Positions 10,045 to 18,775 of a stretch of DNA of 64,000 bases are shown here, one piece after another; position 1 is the stretch's first letter; each line of letters begins with the position of its first letter. This stretch comes from Niallia sp. NCCP-28 (lineage in GTDB: Bacteria > Bacillota > Bacilli > Bacillales > Cytobacillaceae), in contig NZ_BQYJ01000003.1 in assembly GCF_023168165.1 (NCBI RefSeq), forward strand, positions 62,001-126,000, given 5' to 3'. The translations under genes were made by a program, and so were the position numbers. A model generated the notes under the pieces. The model worked only from the letters and a program-made list of their open reading frames with translations, was not told where the DNA came from and searched no databases.

Positions 10045-11004
10045 GTGGGATTAATGGATGTTTTGTTAATTGTCATTCCTTCTTCACTATTATGGGCTGC
10101 ACCGCTTATTTTCACCGCACTTGGCGGGAACTTTTCAGAAAGAGCTGGGGTTGTTAATATTGGATTAGAAGGTTTAATGCTAATGGGGGCATTTTCTTCC
10201 ATTGTATTTAATCTAACATTTGCCGATAGTCTGGGGGCGTGGACGCCTTGGATTGCTTTATTGTTTGCGATGGTTATTGGCGCATTATTTTCTTTGCTGC
10301 ATGCTGTAGCATCGATTACATTCCGTGCTGACCAAACGGTTTCCGGTGTAGCCATCAACTTGCTTGCTGCAGGCCTTGCCATGTTTTTAGTCAAATTGAT
10401 TTATGGAAAAGGACAAACGGATACGATTCAATACAGTTTTAAAAAGGTGGATATTCCTGTGCTGAAAGATATTCCAGTCATTGGGGAGCTATTTTTTACA
10501 AACACATATTGGACTTCTTATTTAGCAATTATTGTTGCTGTCATCGCTTGGTTTGTAATGTATAAAACGCCATTTGGTCTCCGTCTTCGTTCTGTTGGGG
10601 AACATCCGATGGCTGCTGACACAATGGGGATTAATGTAACGAAAATGCGCTATATTGGAGTTATTCTGTCAGGGGCATTTGGCGGAATTGGCGGTGCTGT
10701 ATTTGCACAATCCATTACAAATGATTTCACTCATGCAACGATTAGCGGACAAGGCTTTATGGCACTTGCTGCATTGATATTTGGTAAATGGAATCCACTT
10801 GGTGCGATGGGAGCTGCATTATTTTTTGGTTTTGCACAAAGTTTAAGTATTGTGGGAAGCAGCTTTCCATTCCTTGAAAATGTGCCAAATGTATACTTAT
10901 TGATTGCACCATATGTACTAACGATTATTGCGTTAACAGGATTTATCGGCCGTGCTGAAGCGCCGAAAGCATCTGGTGTTCCTTATATTAAAGGAAGCAG
11001 ATAA
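10045..11004 (+). CDS. Nucleoside ABC transporter permease 2 (NupQ-like)
   Basis: A 319-residue permease of the same BPD_transp_2 family as its upstream neighbour, with eight to nine hydrophobic helices. It shows the family block GNFSERAGVVNIGLEGLMLMG near the N-terminus and GVILSGAFGGIGGAVFAQS in the second half. The GTG at 10045 directly abuts the preceding stop and has AGGGGGAG six bases upstream. It is the last gene of the transporter operon. Its terminator is split by an IS element. Confidence 0.92.
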   Translation: MGLMDVLLIVIPSSLLWAAPLIFTALGGNFSERAGVVNIGLEGLMLMGAFSSIVFNLTFADSLGAWTPWIALLFAMVIGALFSLLHAVASITFRADQTVSGVAINLLAAGLAMFLVKLIYGKGQTDTIQYSFKKVDIPVLKDIPVIGELFFTNTYWTSYLAIIVAVIAWFVMYKTPFGLRLRSVGEHPMAADTMGINVTKMRYIGVILSGAFGGIGGAVFAQSITNDFTHATISGQGFMALAALIFGKWNPLGAMGAALFFGFAQSLSIVGSSFPFLENVPNVYLLIAPYVLTIIALTGFIGRAEAPKASGVPYIKGSR

Positions 11005-11076
11005 TTTTTTGTTTTATTTGGAAAGAGCCATCCAATGGCCGATTTTGATGTGACCCCTAAAAGTTAGAGTTTTATA

Positions 11077-11886
11077 TTAAGCCGTTAATTGGCTGGTATG
11101 CAGGCGGTATTGAACCGGACTCATACCAGTCAATTTTTGTTTAATACGCTTGTTATTATAGTAATCTATATAGGTTTCCATTTTCTTCTCTAACTCGTTA
11201 AACGTGCATCGTGCTTCTCCATAATACATTTCTTGTTTTAATAAACCAAAAAAGTTTTCCATGGGAGAGTTATCTAGACAGTTCCCTTTTCGAGACATGC
11301 TTTGGAACACCTTATGCTTTTTAAGAGTCTTTACCCATTTACTATGTTGATAATGCCAGCCTTGATCCGAATGAATGGTCGCTCTGTATTTAGAATCCTT
11401 AATGATTTCTAGAGTTTCTTTGAGTGGTTGGAGGACTAACTCTAACGTAGGTCTTGTACTAATCCCATACGAAAGAATCTCCCCGTTAAATAGATCCATT
11501 ATAGGATTTAGATATAATTTCACATCGTCTACACACTTAAATTCTGTTATATCTGTTGTTAATTTTTGATGGCATCTATCGGTATAAAAACGGCGATGGA
11601 TACGGTTTTTAGCCGTCTTTCCGACCTGACCTTTGTAAGAGCTGTATGTACGTGATTTCCTTCTGAACTTATTTCCTTTCAGTCCTCGTTTGTTCATGAT
11701 GTGCTGAACTTTCTTATGATTAACTTTGTATCCTCGGTTTCTTAATTCTAAATGGACACGACGGTACCCATAATTTCCTTGATTTTCATCAAAGATGGAT
11801 TGAATACATTCTTCTAGCTTCTGATTGGGGTTTTCTTTCCGAATCTGTTTGATATGATAATGATACGAAGATTCAGGAATTCCCAC
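11077..11886 (-). CDS. IS3-family transposase OrfB (DDE integrase domain)
   Basis: This is the catalytic part of the transposase, 269 residues from the first ATG. It has an N-terminal HTH_21-type region (YGYRRVHLELRNRGYKVNHKKVQ) and an rve/DDE core. The catalytic triad is visible as D in LTTDITEFK, D in IHSDQGWHYQ and E in MENFFGLLKQEM. The frame stays open upstream of the first ATG and overlaps the end of OrfA in the -1 frame. The functional product is therefore most likely an OrfA-OrfB fusion made by frameshifting at the A6G run at 11992-11998, as in IS150. Confidence 0.92.
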   Translation of the reverse strand: MGIPESSYHYHIKQIRKENPNQKLEECIQSIFDENQGNYGYRRVHLELRNRGYKVNHKKVQHIMNKRGLKGNKFRRKSRTYSSYKGQVGKTAKNRIHRRFYTDRCHQKLTTDITEFKCVDDVKLYLNPIMDLFNGEILSYGISTRPTLELVLQPLKETLEIIKDSKYRATIHSDQGWHYQHSKWVKTLKKHKVFQSMSRKGNCLDNSPMENFFGLLKQEMYYGEARCTFNELEKKMETYIDYYNNKRIKQKLTGMSPVQYRLHTSQLTA

Positions 11887-11903
11887 TACTTGTAGAATAT
11901 CCT

Positions 11904-12467
11904 TTAATCGGAACGTTTCTCTGAGTTCGAATGATAGCGCTGCTTGTGCTTTTCGAGATACCCTTCCGGATTCATCTGAAAAGCTCGCAACTTTTTTAAG
12001 TATTCTATCTCCAAACGAAGAAGTTCATTTTCTCTCTCCAACATCTGTTCTCTCGTCATTTCCTTTTCTTTTCCCGATTTGTTCTTTTTGTTTTTAGCCT
12101 TTTCAGACATGGGCGGCCGTCCTTTCGGTTGACTCAGAGCTTCAGCACCACCTTCTAAGAAAGCTTTCTTCCATGAAGCAATTATAGGTGGATTGACTAA
12201 TCCAAAATGAAGGGCTGTATCCGTCTCTGAAGAACCTGTGCTTTTCATAAATCTTAATACATCCAGCTTAAATTGAACAGGATAAGATTCCTGATGGACT
12301 TTTCTCTTTAGTCCAGCCTCTCCGTATTTTTGGTATACTTTCACCCATCTTTCAATTTGCGCTTTAGCCTTTACACCATATTTTTGGGCAAGGAGTCTAT
12401 ATCCTAACTTTCCTTCCAGATACTCTTTTACAACCATTATTTTAAAGTTTTGACTATATTTAGACAT
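11904..12467 (-). CDS. IS3-family transposase OrfA (helix-turn-helix protein)
   Basis: A 187-residue DNA-binding protein with two HTH units (YSQNFKIMVVKEYLEGKLGY and the repeat around residue 65), and a C-terminal leucine-zipper-like coiled coil (EQMLERENELLRLEIEYLKKL). I start it at the ATG at 12467 rather than the longer frame from 12482, because the product then begins MSKYSQNFK like related proteins. The minus-strand heptamer A AAA AAG at 11992-11998 lies in the last helix. A -1 slip there enters an open frame that continues into OrfB, giving the fused transposase. Confidence 0.88.
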   Translation of the reverse strand: MSKYSQNFKIMVVKEYLEGKLGYRLLAQKYGVKAKAQIERWVKVYQKYGEAGLKRKVHQESYPVQFKLDVLRFMKSTGSSETDTALHFGLVNPPIIASWKKAFLEGGAEALSQPKGRPPMSEKAKNKKNKSGKEKEMTREQMLERENELLRLEIEYLKKLRAFQMNPEGYLEKHKQRYHSNSEKRSD

Positions 12468-12874
12468 AAATAAACACCCCAAAAGTTAGATTTTTCACTC
12501 TAACTTTTGGGGTGCAGTACATTTATCGGCTAGTGGATGGCTCTTTTTTGTATTACTGGGGAATAGGTTGATTGAAAATGTGCCTAGTTTTTTATAAATT
12601 CCGCAAAAGAGAACGGGCGGGAGCATGCCTAACACTTTAGAGTGCTGCTTTTTACTCTTTTTTCCTTAATTTTCTTCTAATTCATCCCTATAACTTGAAA
12701 ATGACAGAGCAAGACCGTTATAGTTAGAATATCATCAAAAATAGAGAGAATACTATCTAGTAGGATTTTCACCTTGTGCAAAAATAGATTATTATAAAAG
12801 GTTATGTTAAGCCATATTTTGCATAGAATAATTTTTAACAAAACTTGATCAAAGAAACAATTAGGAGGAATGTC

Positions 12875-14155
12875 ATGAGTGTTGCGACAGAGCAAATAAA
12901 AAAGTTTCAGGGTTTTAATTTACATACTGTTAAAACCGATAAATTTAAAACAAATAACATTGTGATTAAATGGAAAACTCCATTAGAAAAAGAAAGTGCT
13001 ACAAAACGTGCTCTTTTGCCATATATTCTGCAAAATAGCTCCAAAAAATACCATACAACAACTGCCTTGCGTTCCTATTTAGAAGAGTTGTATGGAGCTA
13101 CTTTTTTTGTGGATTTATCCAAAAAAGGGGAATATCATATTGTTTCCTTTTCATTGGAAATAGCCAATGAGAAATTTTTATCTGATCCTAATCCATTATT
13201 AAAAAAAGGCCTGGAATTTTTAGCGGAAATTATTTTTCATCCGAATGCATCTGATCAAGCTTTTGATGAACACACGCTCGAAAATGAAAAACGGGCATTA
13301 AAACAAAGAATTCAGTCTGTATATGATGATAAAATGCGCTATTCTAATTTTCGTTTAATTCAGGAAATGTGCAAAGAGGAAGCCTATTCTATTAGCGTCA
13401 ATGGGGAAAAAGAGGAAGTAGATGCCATTACAGCAAAAGATTTATATGCCTATTATGAAAAAGCATTAAATGAAGACCAAATCGATGTTTATATTGTCGG
13501 CGATTTGGAAGTGGAGGAGGTAGCTGGTTATGCTGAAACACTTTTTCCTTTTAAAGAAAGAAAAATCAAAACAATAGATCGAAAAACGGCTCACGCAGTA
13601 GAAAAAGACAAGGAAATTAGAGAAGTGCAAGATATTAAACAAGGCAAGCTAAATATTGGCTACCGCACAAATGTCGTGTACGGGGATGAGGATTATTATG
13701 CTCTTCAAGTGTTTAACGGTATATATGGAGGATTTTCTCATTCCAAACTATTCCTTAATGTCAGAGAAAAAGAAAGCCTTGCCTATTACGCAGCAAGCCG
13801 TGTTGAAAGCCATAAGGGACTGCTCCTTGTTATGTCTGGAATTGATCAGCAAAATTATCAAAAGGCCGTTTCCATCATTAATGAGCAATTAAATTTAATG
13901 AAAAAAGGCGAATTTACGGAAGAAGAAATCATGCAGACAAAAGCAGTTATCCATAATCAAATGCTTGAAACATTAGATACTCCAAGAGGAATGATTGAAG
14001 TGTTCTATCATAATGCTGTAAGTGGGACAGATGTAGAAATGTCTGAATGGCTGCAAAGAATCAGCAAAGTATCAAAAGAAGAAGTGCAAGAAGTGGCTGG
14101 AAAAATCGAATTAGATACGGTGTACTTCTTAACAGGATCGGAGGGGAATGCATAA
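12875..14155 (+). CDS. ymfF: M16-like protein YmfF (non-catalytic partner)
   Basis: A 426-residue protein of the M16 (pitrilysin/insulinase) fold. The HxxEH zinc motif expected near residue 60 is absent, so this is the inactive subunit. Its 3' neighbour ymfH carries the motif, and such pairs work as heterodimers (PqqL/AlbE-AlbF type). The ATG at 12875 has a perfect AGGAGG six bases upstream. The open frame from 12845 is not needed. The stop codon overlaps the ymfH start (TAATG). The 353 bp upstream hold the IS end, the right half of the split terminator and no other gene. The substrate is unknown. Confidence 0.9.
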   Translation: MSVATEQIKKFQGFNLHTVKTDKFKTNNIVIKWKTPLEKESATKRALLPYILQNSSKKYHTTTALRSYLEELYGATFFVDLSKKGEYHIVSFSLEIANEKFLSDPNPLLKKGLEFLAEIIFHPNASDQAFDEHTLENEKRALKQRIQSVYDDKMRYSNFRLIQEMCKEEAYSISVNGEKEEVDAITAKDLYAYYEKALNEDQIDVYIVGDLEVEEVAGYAETLFPFKERKIKTIDRKTAHAVEKDKEIREVQDIKQGKLNIGYRTNVVYGDEDYYALQVFNGIYGGFSHSKLFLNVREKESLAYYAASRVESHKGLLLVMSGIDQQNYQKAVSIINEQLNLMKKGEFTEEEIMQTKAVIHNQMLETLDTPRGMIEVFYHNAVSGTDVEMSEWLQRISKVSKEEVQEVAGKIELDTVYFLTGSEGNA

Positions 14156-15441
14156 TGGAGAAAATTTATTTTGAACAGCTGCAAGAAGATCTTTATTTTG
14201 AACAGCTGGACAACGGATTAAAAGTATATGTTTTGCCAAAAAAAGGATTTAATAAAACGTTTTGTACATTTACTACAAACTACGGGTCGATTGATAATAC
14301 ATTTATCCCATTAGATGGCACTGAATATACAAAAGTTCCAGATGGGATCGCCCATTTCCTAGAGCATAAACTATTTGAAAAAGAAGATGGCGATGTGTTT
14401 CAAAACTTCAGCAAACAAGGAGCATCGGCAAATGCCTTTACTTCTTTTACAAGAACGGCTTATCTTTTTTCCAGCACATCAAATGTAGAACATAATTTAG
14501 AAACTTTAATTGATTTTGTGCAAGATCCTTATTTTACGGAAAAAACAGTGGAAAAAGAAAAAGGAATTATTGGCCAAGAAATAACAATGTATGATGATAA
14601 TCCAGATTGGCGCTTGTATTTTGGGCTGATTCAAAATATGTATAAAAATCATCCTGTTAAAATTGATATTGCCGGAACGATTGAATCGATTTCCCATATA
14701 ACAAAGGATATGCTGTATGAGTGCTATCATACGTTTTATCATCCAAGCAATATGCTTCTATTTATTGTTGGTCCGGTTGATCCGAAAGAATATATGGAGA
14801 AAATAAAAGCAAATCAAGGGAAAAAAGAATATCGAAATAAAAGTGAAATACAGCGCAAGTTTGAAGAAGAACCAAAAGAAGTTCATAAGAAAAAACAAGT
14901 GCTGAAAATGAATGTGCATGGGTCTAAATGTTTAGTGGGCATAAAAGCAGTGGATGTAAAGCAGACTGGTGCTGACATGCTGAAAAATGAGCTGTCAATT
15001 AACATCCTGTTGGATCTTTTATTCAGCAATAGCTCAGAAAATTATCAAACATTATTTTCATCTGGGCTAATTGATGATACCTTCTCTTATGATTATACAC
15101 AAGAACAAGGATTTGGCTTTGCGATGATTGGTGGAGATACAAGTGATCCTGACAGATTAGCGGAATCGGTTAAAGAAATGTTGAAAAGTGCATTAACAGC
15201 TGAATTCAAAAGCGATACATTAGAGCGGACAAAAAAGAAAAAAATCGGTGCTTTTTTGCGTGCTGTCAACTCTCCTGAATATATTGCCAATCAGTTTACA
15301 AGATATTCTTTTAATGACATGAACCTTTTTGATGTAGTTCCAACAATTGAGCAAATTTCAGTAGAAGATATAGAAAAGGCTGCCAACCGCTTAATTGAAG
15401 AAGAGCGGATTACAGTATGTCAAGTTGTACCGAAAGCATAA
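14155..15441 (+). CDS. ymfH: M16-family zinc peptidase YmfH
   Basis: A 428-residue metallopeptidase with the inverted zinc motif H67-F-L-E70-H71 (IAHFLEHKLFE) and a downstream glutamate region (EKGIIGQEITMYDDNP). It is the catalytic member of the YmfF-YmfH pair. The ATG at 14155 overlaps the ymfF stop by one base, so the two subunits are translationally coupled. No signal peptide is visible. The longer open frame from 14047 lies inside ymfF and is rejected. The physiological substrate is not known. Confidence 0.92.
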   Translation: MEKIYFEQLQEDLYFEQLDNGLKVYVLPKKGFNKTFCTFTTNYGSIDNTFIPLDGTEYTKVPDGIAHFLEHKLFEKEDGDVFQNFSKQGASANAFTSFTRTAYLFSSTSNVEHNLETLIDFVQDPYFTEKTVEKEKGIIGQEITMYDDNPDWRLYFGLIQNMYKNHPVKIDIAGTIESISHITKDMLYECYHTFYHPSNMLLFIVGPVDPKEYMEKIKANQGKKEYRNKSEIQRKFEEEPKEVHKKKQVLKMNVHGSKCLVGIKAVDVKQTGADMLKNELSINILLDLLFSNSSENYQTLFSSGLIDDTFSYDYTQEQGFGFAMIGGDTSDPDRLAESVKEMLKSALTAEFKSDTLERTKKKKIGAFLRAVNSPEYIANQFTRYSFNDMNLFDVVPTIEQISVEDIEKAANRLIEEERITVCQVVPKA

Positions 15442-15562
15442 AAATCTTAATCCACCAATTAAATGAGAGATAAGAGTTTTTAGGAGAGGCACAATGAGAA
15501 AATCATTGTGTCTGTTCCTTTATGGGGATTATCAGATAATTATTAGAAATGGAGCGGGGCTG

Positions 15563-16285
15563 TTGGAGAAATATATATTAATAACAGGAGCGACTGGAGG
15601 AATCGGCAGAGCGGTTGCTAATTTATTGGCGAGTAAGGGCTATTCTTTATATTTGCATTATAATCAAAATGAACAAGCAATGAGAACATTATTGAAAGAA
15701 CTGCAGCCTTTTGGAAAAGATTATTTGCCTATTCAATGTGACCTAGGAAAAAAGGGAGAGTATAAAAACCTTATAAACTCTATTTTTTCTATTGATGGAA
15801 TCGTTCATACTAGCGGAATCAGTCATTATGGATTGTTTGCAGATGTACAAGATGAAACGGTAGAGAGTCTTTGGGATATTCATGTTTCTTCTATTATGTA
15901 TATTTCAAGAGATCTTCTGCCGAAAATGCTTTCCAAACAAGAAGGGAACATTATTGTTATTTCGTCCATTTGGGGACAGATCGGTGCAAGCATGGAAGTT
16001 GCTTATTCTACGGTTAAGGGAGCACAAATTGCTTTTGTTAAAGCATTAAGCAAAGAGTTGGCATTTAATGGAATAAGGGTAAATGGAGTTGCGCCAGGAG
16101 CTGTCGATACTAATATGATGGCAAACTTTACACAAGAGGAAAAAAATTTTATTCAAGATGAGATACCGATGGGAAGGATGGCGCAGCCAGAGGAAATAGC
16201 AGAAAGTGTGCTGTTTTTGCTTTCTGAAAAATCGTCTTATATGACAGGACAAATCTTGTCATTAAATGGAGGATGGTCTGTTTAG
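15563..16285 (+). CDS. ymfI: Short-chain dehydrogenase/reductase YmfI
   Basis: A 240-residue NAD(P)-dependent oxidoreductase of the classical SDR family, similar in layout to FabG. The cofactor motif TGATGGIG is at residues 8-15. An N-A-G-like HTSGIS segment is near residue 88. The catalytic serine lies in ISSIWGQ and YSTVK supplies the catalytic Tyr and Lys. I start at the TTG at 15563, where GGAG lies eight bases upstream. The open frame back to 15494 would add about 23 residues ahead of the Rossmann strand. The order ymfF-ymfH-ymfI is as in B. subtilis. The substrate is unknown. Confidence 0.88.
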   Translation: MEKYILITGATGGIGRAVANLLASKGYSLYLHYNQNEQAMRTLLKELQPFGKDYLPIQCDLGKKGEYKNLINSIFSIDGIVHTSGISHYGLFADVQDETVESLWDIHVSSIMYISRDLLPKMLSKQEGNIIVISSIWGQIGASMEVAYSTVKGAQIAFVKALSKELAFNGIRVNGVAPGAVDTNMMANFTQEEKNFIQDEIPMGRMAQPEEIAESVLFLLSEKSSYMTGQILSLNGGWSV

Positions 16286-16385
16286 CTGGTTCCCTTTTTT
16301 GCCATTAAACTGTATGTATATTTTGCTTGGCATCTATCCAAAATAACTACGTAATACACTTTAAGTGAAGGGAATGAGTATCCGT

Positions 16386-16643
16386 ATGTCTATTTTAGAA
16401 TCTTGGGATCAATGGAAAGATTTTTTGGCAGACCGTTTGCATCATGCACAAAATGAAGGCATGAATAAAGAAGTAATTGGAGATCTTGCTTTCCAAATTG
16501 GCGATTACTTATCCAATCAAGTACAGCCAAAAAATGAACAAGAAAAAATCTTAGCTGATTTATGGTCTGTAGCATCGCAAGAAGAGCAGCATGCAATTGC
16601 TAATATGATGGTGAAACTTGTTCAAAATAACGGCAATAACTAA
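16386..16643 (+). CDS. ymfJ: DUF3243 protein YmfJ
   Basis: An 85-residue acidic protein of the DUF3243 family. The conserved blocks SWDQWKDFLADRL at the start and LADLWSVASQEEQHAIANMMVKLVQN at the end are visible. I use the ATG at 16386 because family members begin MSxLExWDxW. ATG 16374 and GTG 16365 are in frame and cannot be excluded, since AAGGGA lies closer to them. The fold is helical, there is no membrane segment and the function is unknown. Confidence 0.85.
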   Translation: MSILESWDQWKDFLADRLHHAQNEGMNKEVIGDLAFQIGDYLSNQVQPKNEQEKILADLWSVASQEEQHAIANMMVKLVQNNGNN

Positions 16644-16654
16644 ATAATTTATCT

Positions 16655-16753
16655 AAAAAGGCGGCAAGAAGGTTTTAATGGCATAACCATGCAGGAAACG
16701 AACAGTAGTTATGGTTGTATGGATGCACATTTAACCCAAATGCCTCCTTTTTT
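16655..16753 (+). terminator. Long imperfect hairpin after ymfJ
   Basis: The outer arms AAAAAGGCGGCA and TGCCTCCTTTTTT pair with one mismatch, and the interior also folds (ATAACCAT against ATGGTTGT). The 3' arm ends in a T run. This looks like a terminator with an unusually large head of about 75 nt. Confidence 0.5.
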
Positions 16754-16903
16754 TATTCCTTCTAAATGATGTATGATAATAAAAATACTTTTTTCTGTTT
16801 TCCTCCTTGTTTTTCCTTTCATCTTTTGCGTCTTTCCTTTATTATAGATAGAGTGATAAAAAGGAAATGTAAGTGAAATCTATTTGTTTGCAGGAGGATT
16901 CTT

Positions 16904-17695
16904 TTGGAAAAAAAAGAATGGTATCTAGAATATGAAATTCAAAAAAACCGACCTGGCTTATTAGGAGATATTTCCTCTTTACTTGGAATGCTTTCCATTA
17001 ATATTGTGACCATAAATGGAGTAGATGATGGAAAAAGAGGATTATTGATAAGAGCAAACTCAGATGAACAAATTAAAAGACTCGAATCAATTTTATATAC
17101 AATGGACACAATAAAGCTTATAAAGCTTCGAGTTCCTAATTTAAGAGATCGCTTAGCAGTACGCCATGGCCGATACATACAAAGAGATGCAGATGATAAA
17201 AAAACATTTCGCTTTGTGCGACATGAATTAGGGCTATTGGTTGATTTTATGACTGAATTATATAAACTAGAGGGTCACCGTTTGATTGGCATTAGAGGTA
17301 TGCCTCGTGTTGGCAAAACAGAATCGATTATTGCGGCAAGCGTTTCTGCAAATAAAAGATGGCTATTAGTCAGTTCTACTTTATTAAAGCAGACGATTCG
17401 GAGTTCCTTGATTCAAGATGAATACAATGAAAACAGTCTTTTTATTATTGACGGCATTGTTTCCTCTAAACAAATGAATGAAAAACACTGGCAGTTAATT
17501 AGAGAAATTATGCGGATTCCGGCAGTGAAAGTAGTCGAGCATCCAGATGCCTTTATACAAAGCACGGAATATACGCTTGAAGACTTTGATTATATTATTG
17601 AATTAAGGCATGAGCCTGATGAAGAAATTATTTATGAGGTTCATAAAAGGAATGCACTCCTTTTAGGAAGTGAATTTGAAGGTTTTGATTTTTAG
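16904..17695 (+). CDS. ymfK: DUF3388 protein YmfK with ACT-like N-terminus
   Basis: A 263-residue protein starting at TTG 16904 with AGGAGG six bases upstream. Residues 1-75 resemble an ACT ligand-binding domain (IQKNRPGLLGDISSLLGMLSINI). A P-loop-like GMPRVGKTES segment lies near residue 130, followed by a Walker B-like LFIIDGI. This is the DUF3388 family found at the same place in B. subtilis. Function is unknown. The ACT plus P-loop combination hints at a ligand-responsive nucleotide-binding protein, which is inference. ymfM follows after 20 bp. Confidence 0.85.
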   Translation: MEKKEWYLEYEIQKNRPGLLGDISSLLGMLSINIVTINGVDDGKRGLLIRANSDEQIKRLESILYTMDTIKLIKLRVPNLRDRLAVRHGRYIQRDADDKKTFRFVRHELGLLVDFMTELYKLEGHRLIGIRGMPRVGKTESIIAASVSANKRWLLVSSTLLKQTIRSSLIQDEYNENSLFIIDGIVSSKQMNEKHWQLIREIMRIPAVKVVEHPDAFIQSTEYTLEDFDYIIELRHEPDEEIIYEVHKRNALLLGSEFEGFDF

Positions 17696-17715
17696 TACGT
17701 TGGAAGGTGTTCTAA

Positions 17716-18615
17716 ATGAGTGAATTAGGCAATCGGTTAAAAGAGGCAAGAACAGCAAAGGGATTAAGTTTAGAAGAATTGCAAGAAATAACAAAAATCC
17801 AAACGCGCTACTTGATAGGAATTGAAGAAGGCAATTATAGCCTCATGCCTGGAAGCTTTTATGCGCGCGCATTTATTAAGCAATATGCAGAAGCGGTGGA
17901 TCTATCGCCAGAAGAGCTATTTGAAGAGTATAAAGGAGAAATCCCGGCATCTTTAAATGATGATATTCCAGAAAAACTGTCCAGAGTAACGACGAAAAAG
18001 GCAATGGAAAAAGGAAACTCTAAATTTTGGGATATTCTGCCGACTATTTTTATCAGCATTCTTGTTGTCGGCATTATTTTTTTAGTGTGGTATTTCTTTT
18101 TTGTAAAAGGATCGGAAACGGACACAACTTCAAATAATAACGAAAAAAATTCTGCTGTGTATGAAGAGTCAGATAAATTAAAAGAAGCAGAGACAGAAGA
18201 GAAAAACGAAGCTGCAAAAGAAGAAAAAAATGCTAAAGAAGAAACAGCGGCAAAAGAGGAAGAAAAAGAAGAAACGCCAAAACAAGAAATTTCTGTTGAA
18301 AGCAAACAAGGGAAAAATACTGTTTATGAAGTCAAAAATGCGGAACAATTTAAGTTGAAATTAGTTTCAACTGGAGAAACTTGGGTGAATATCAAAAATG
18401 GAAAAGGGTATTCCTTCTTCCAGGGGATACTAAAAAAAGGAGAAACAGACTCTAAAACGGTAGATTTATCGAAAGAAGAGGAAGCTGTTCTTGTGATTGG
18501 AAATTCAACCGCAACAGACATATATGTAAACGATGAAAAAATTGATTATGCCGTATCCCCATCTAAATATGTGAGACAAGATATTACAATCCGCTACAAT
18601 AAGGAGAAAGAATAG
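17716..18615 (+). CDS. ymfM: RodZ-like HTH membrane protein YmfM
   Basis: A 299-residue protein with a cytoplasmic RodZ-type helix-turn-helix domain at residues 1-75 (LGNRLKEARTAKGLSLEELQ ... GSFYARAFIKQYAEAVDL). A single transmembrane helix lies near 112-134, then a Glu/Lys-rich spacer (about 145-195) and an extracellular DUF4115 domain at the C-terminus. RodZ proteins anchor MreB filaments to the membrane and help to shape the rod. The gene precedes pgsA as in other Bacillaceae. Confidence 0.88.
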   Translation: MSELGNRLKEARTAKGLSLEELQEITKIQTRYLIGIEEGNYSLMPGSFYARAFIKQYAEAVDLSPEELFEEYKGEIPASLNDDIPEKLSRVTTKKAMEKGNSKFWDILPTIFISILVVGIIFLVWYFFFVKGSETDTTSNNNEKNSAVYEESDKLKEAETEEKNEAAKEEKNAKEETAAKEEEKEETPKQEISVESKQGKNTVYEVKNAEQFKLKLVSTGETWVNIKNGKGYSFFQGILKKGETDSKTVDLSKEEEAVLVIGNSTATDIYVNDEKIDYAVSPSKYVRQDITIRYNKEKE

Positions 18616-18640
18616 TCATCATATGATGGCTATTTTTCGC
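18611..18640 (+). terminator. Terminator of ymfM
   Basis: AATAGTCATCAT pairs with ATGATGGCTATT (one G-U), followed by TTT. The 5' arm overlaps the stop codon. Confidence 0.65.
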
Positions 18641-18775
18641 TTTTTTCTTGCTTTATAGGGTATAATACTAATGATTTTATATGGGAATTGCTGATAATTA
18701 TGTTTCTGAATGTGTATGTAGATAAATAATAGGATGCAATTGTTTAAAGTTTAACAAATCGGAGGAATAGCAAAA

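Larger units (their letters stand above)
11046..12521 (-). mobile_element. IS3-family (IS150-like) insertion sequence
   Basis: The element is 1476 bp long. Its ends are 24-bp imperfect inverted repeats that both begin TG and share CCC.AAAAGTTAGAG (18 of 24 positions match). It is flanked by the 3-bp direct repeat TTT (11043-11045 and 12522-12524), the usual size for IS150-type elements. It carries OrfA and OrfB on the minus strand with a -1 frameshift signal. Both frames look intact, so the copy may be active. Confidence 0.9.
11022..12549 (+). terminator. Operon terminator split by an IS element
   Basis: The left arm at 11022-11042 (AAAGAGCCATCCAATGGCCGA) and the right arm at 12525-12549 (ATCGGCTAGTGGATGGCTCT then T6) are complementary. 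Rejoined without the IS and one copy of its TTT target repeat they form a stem of about 20 bp with a TTTA loop and a T tract. This is the original terminator of the transporter operon. The IS lies in the loop. Confidence 0.85.

Noticed and set aside
16655-16753. Long folded element after ymfJ considered as a riboswitch
   Set aside because: The next gene starts 150 bp downstream beyond a T run, and no known aptamer core was recognisable; a terminator explains it.
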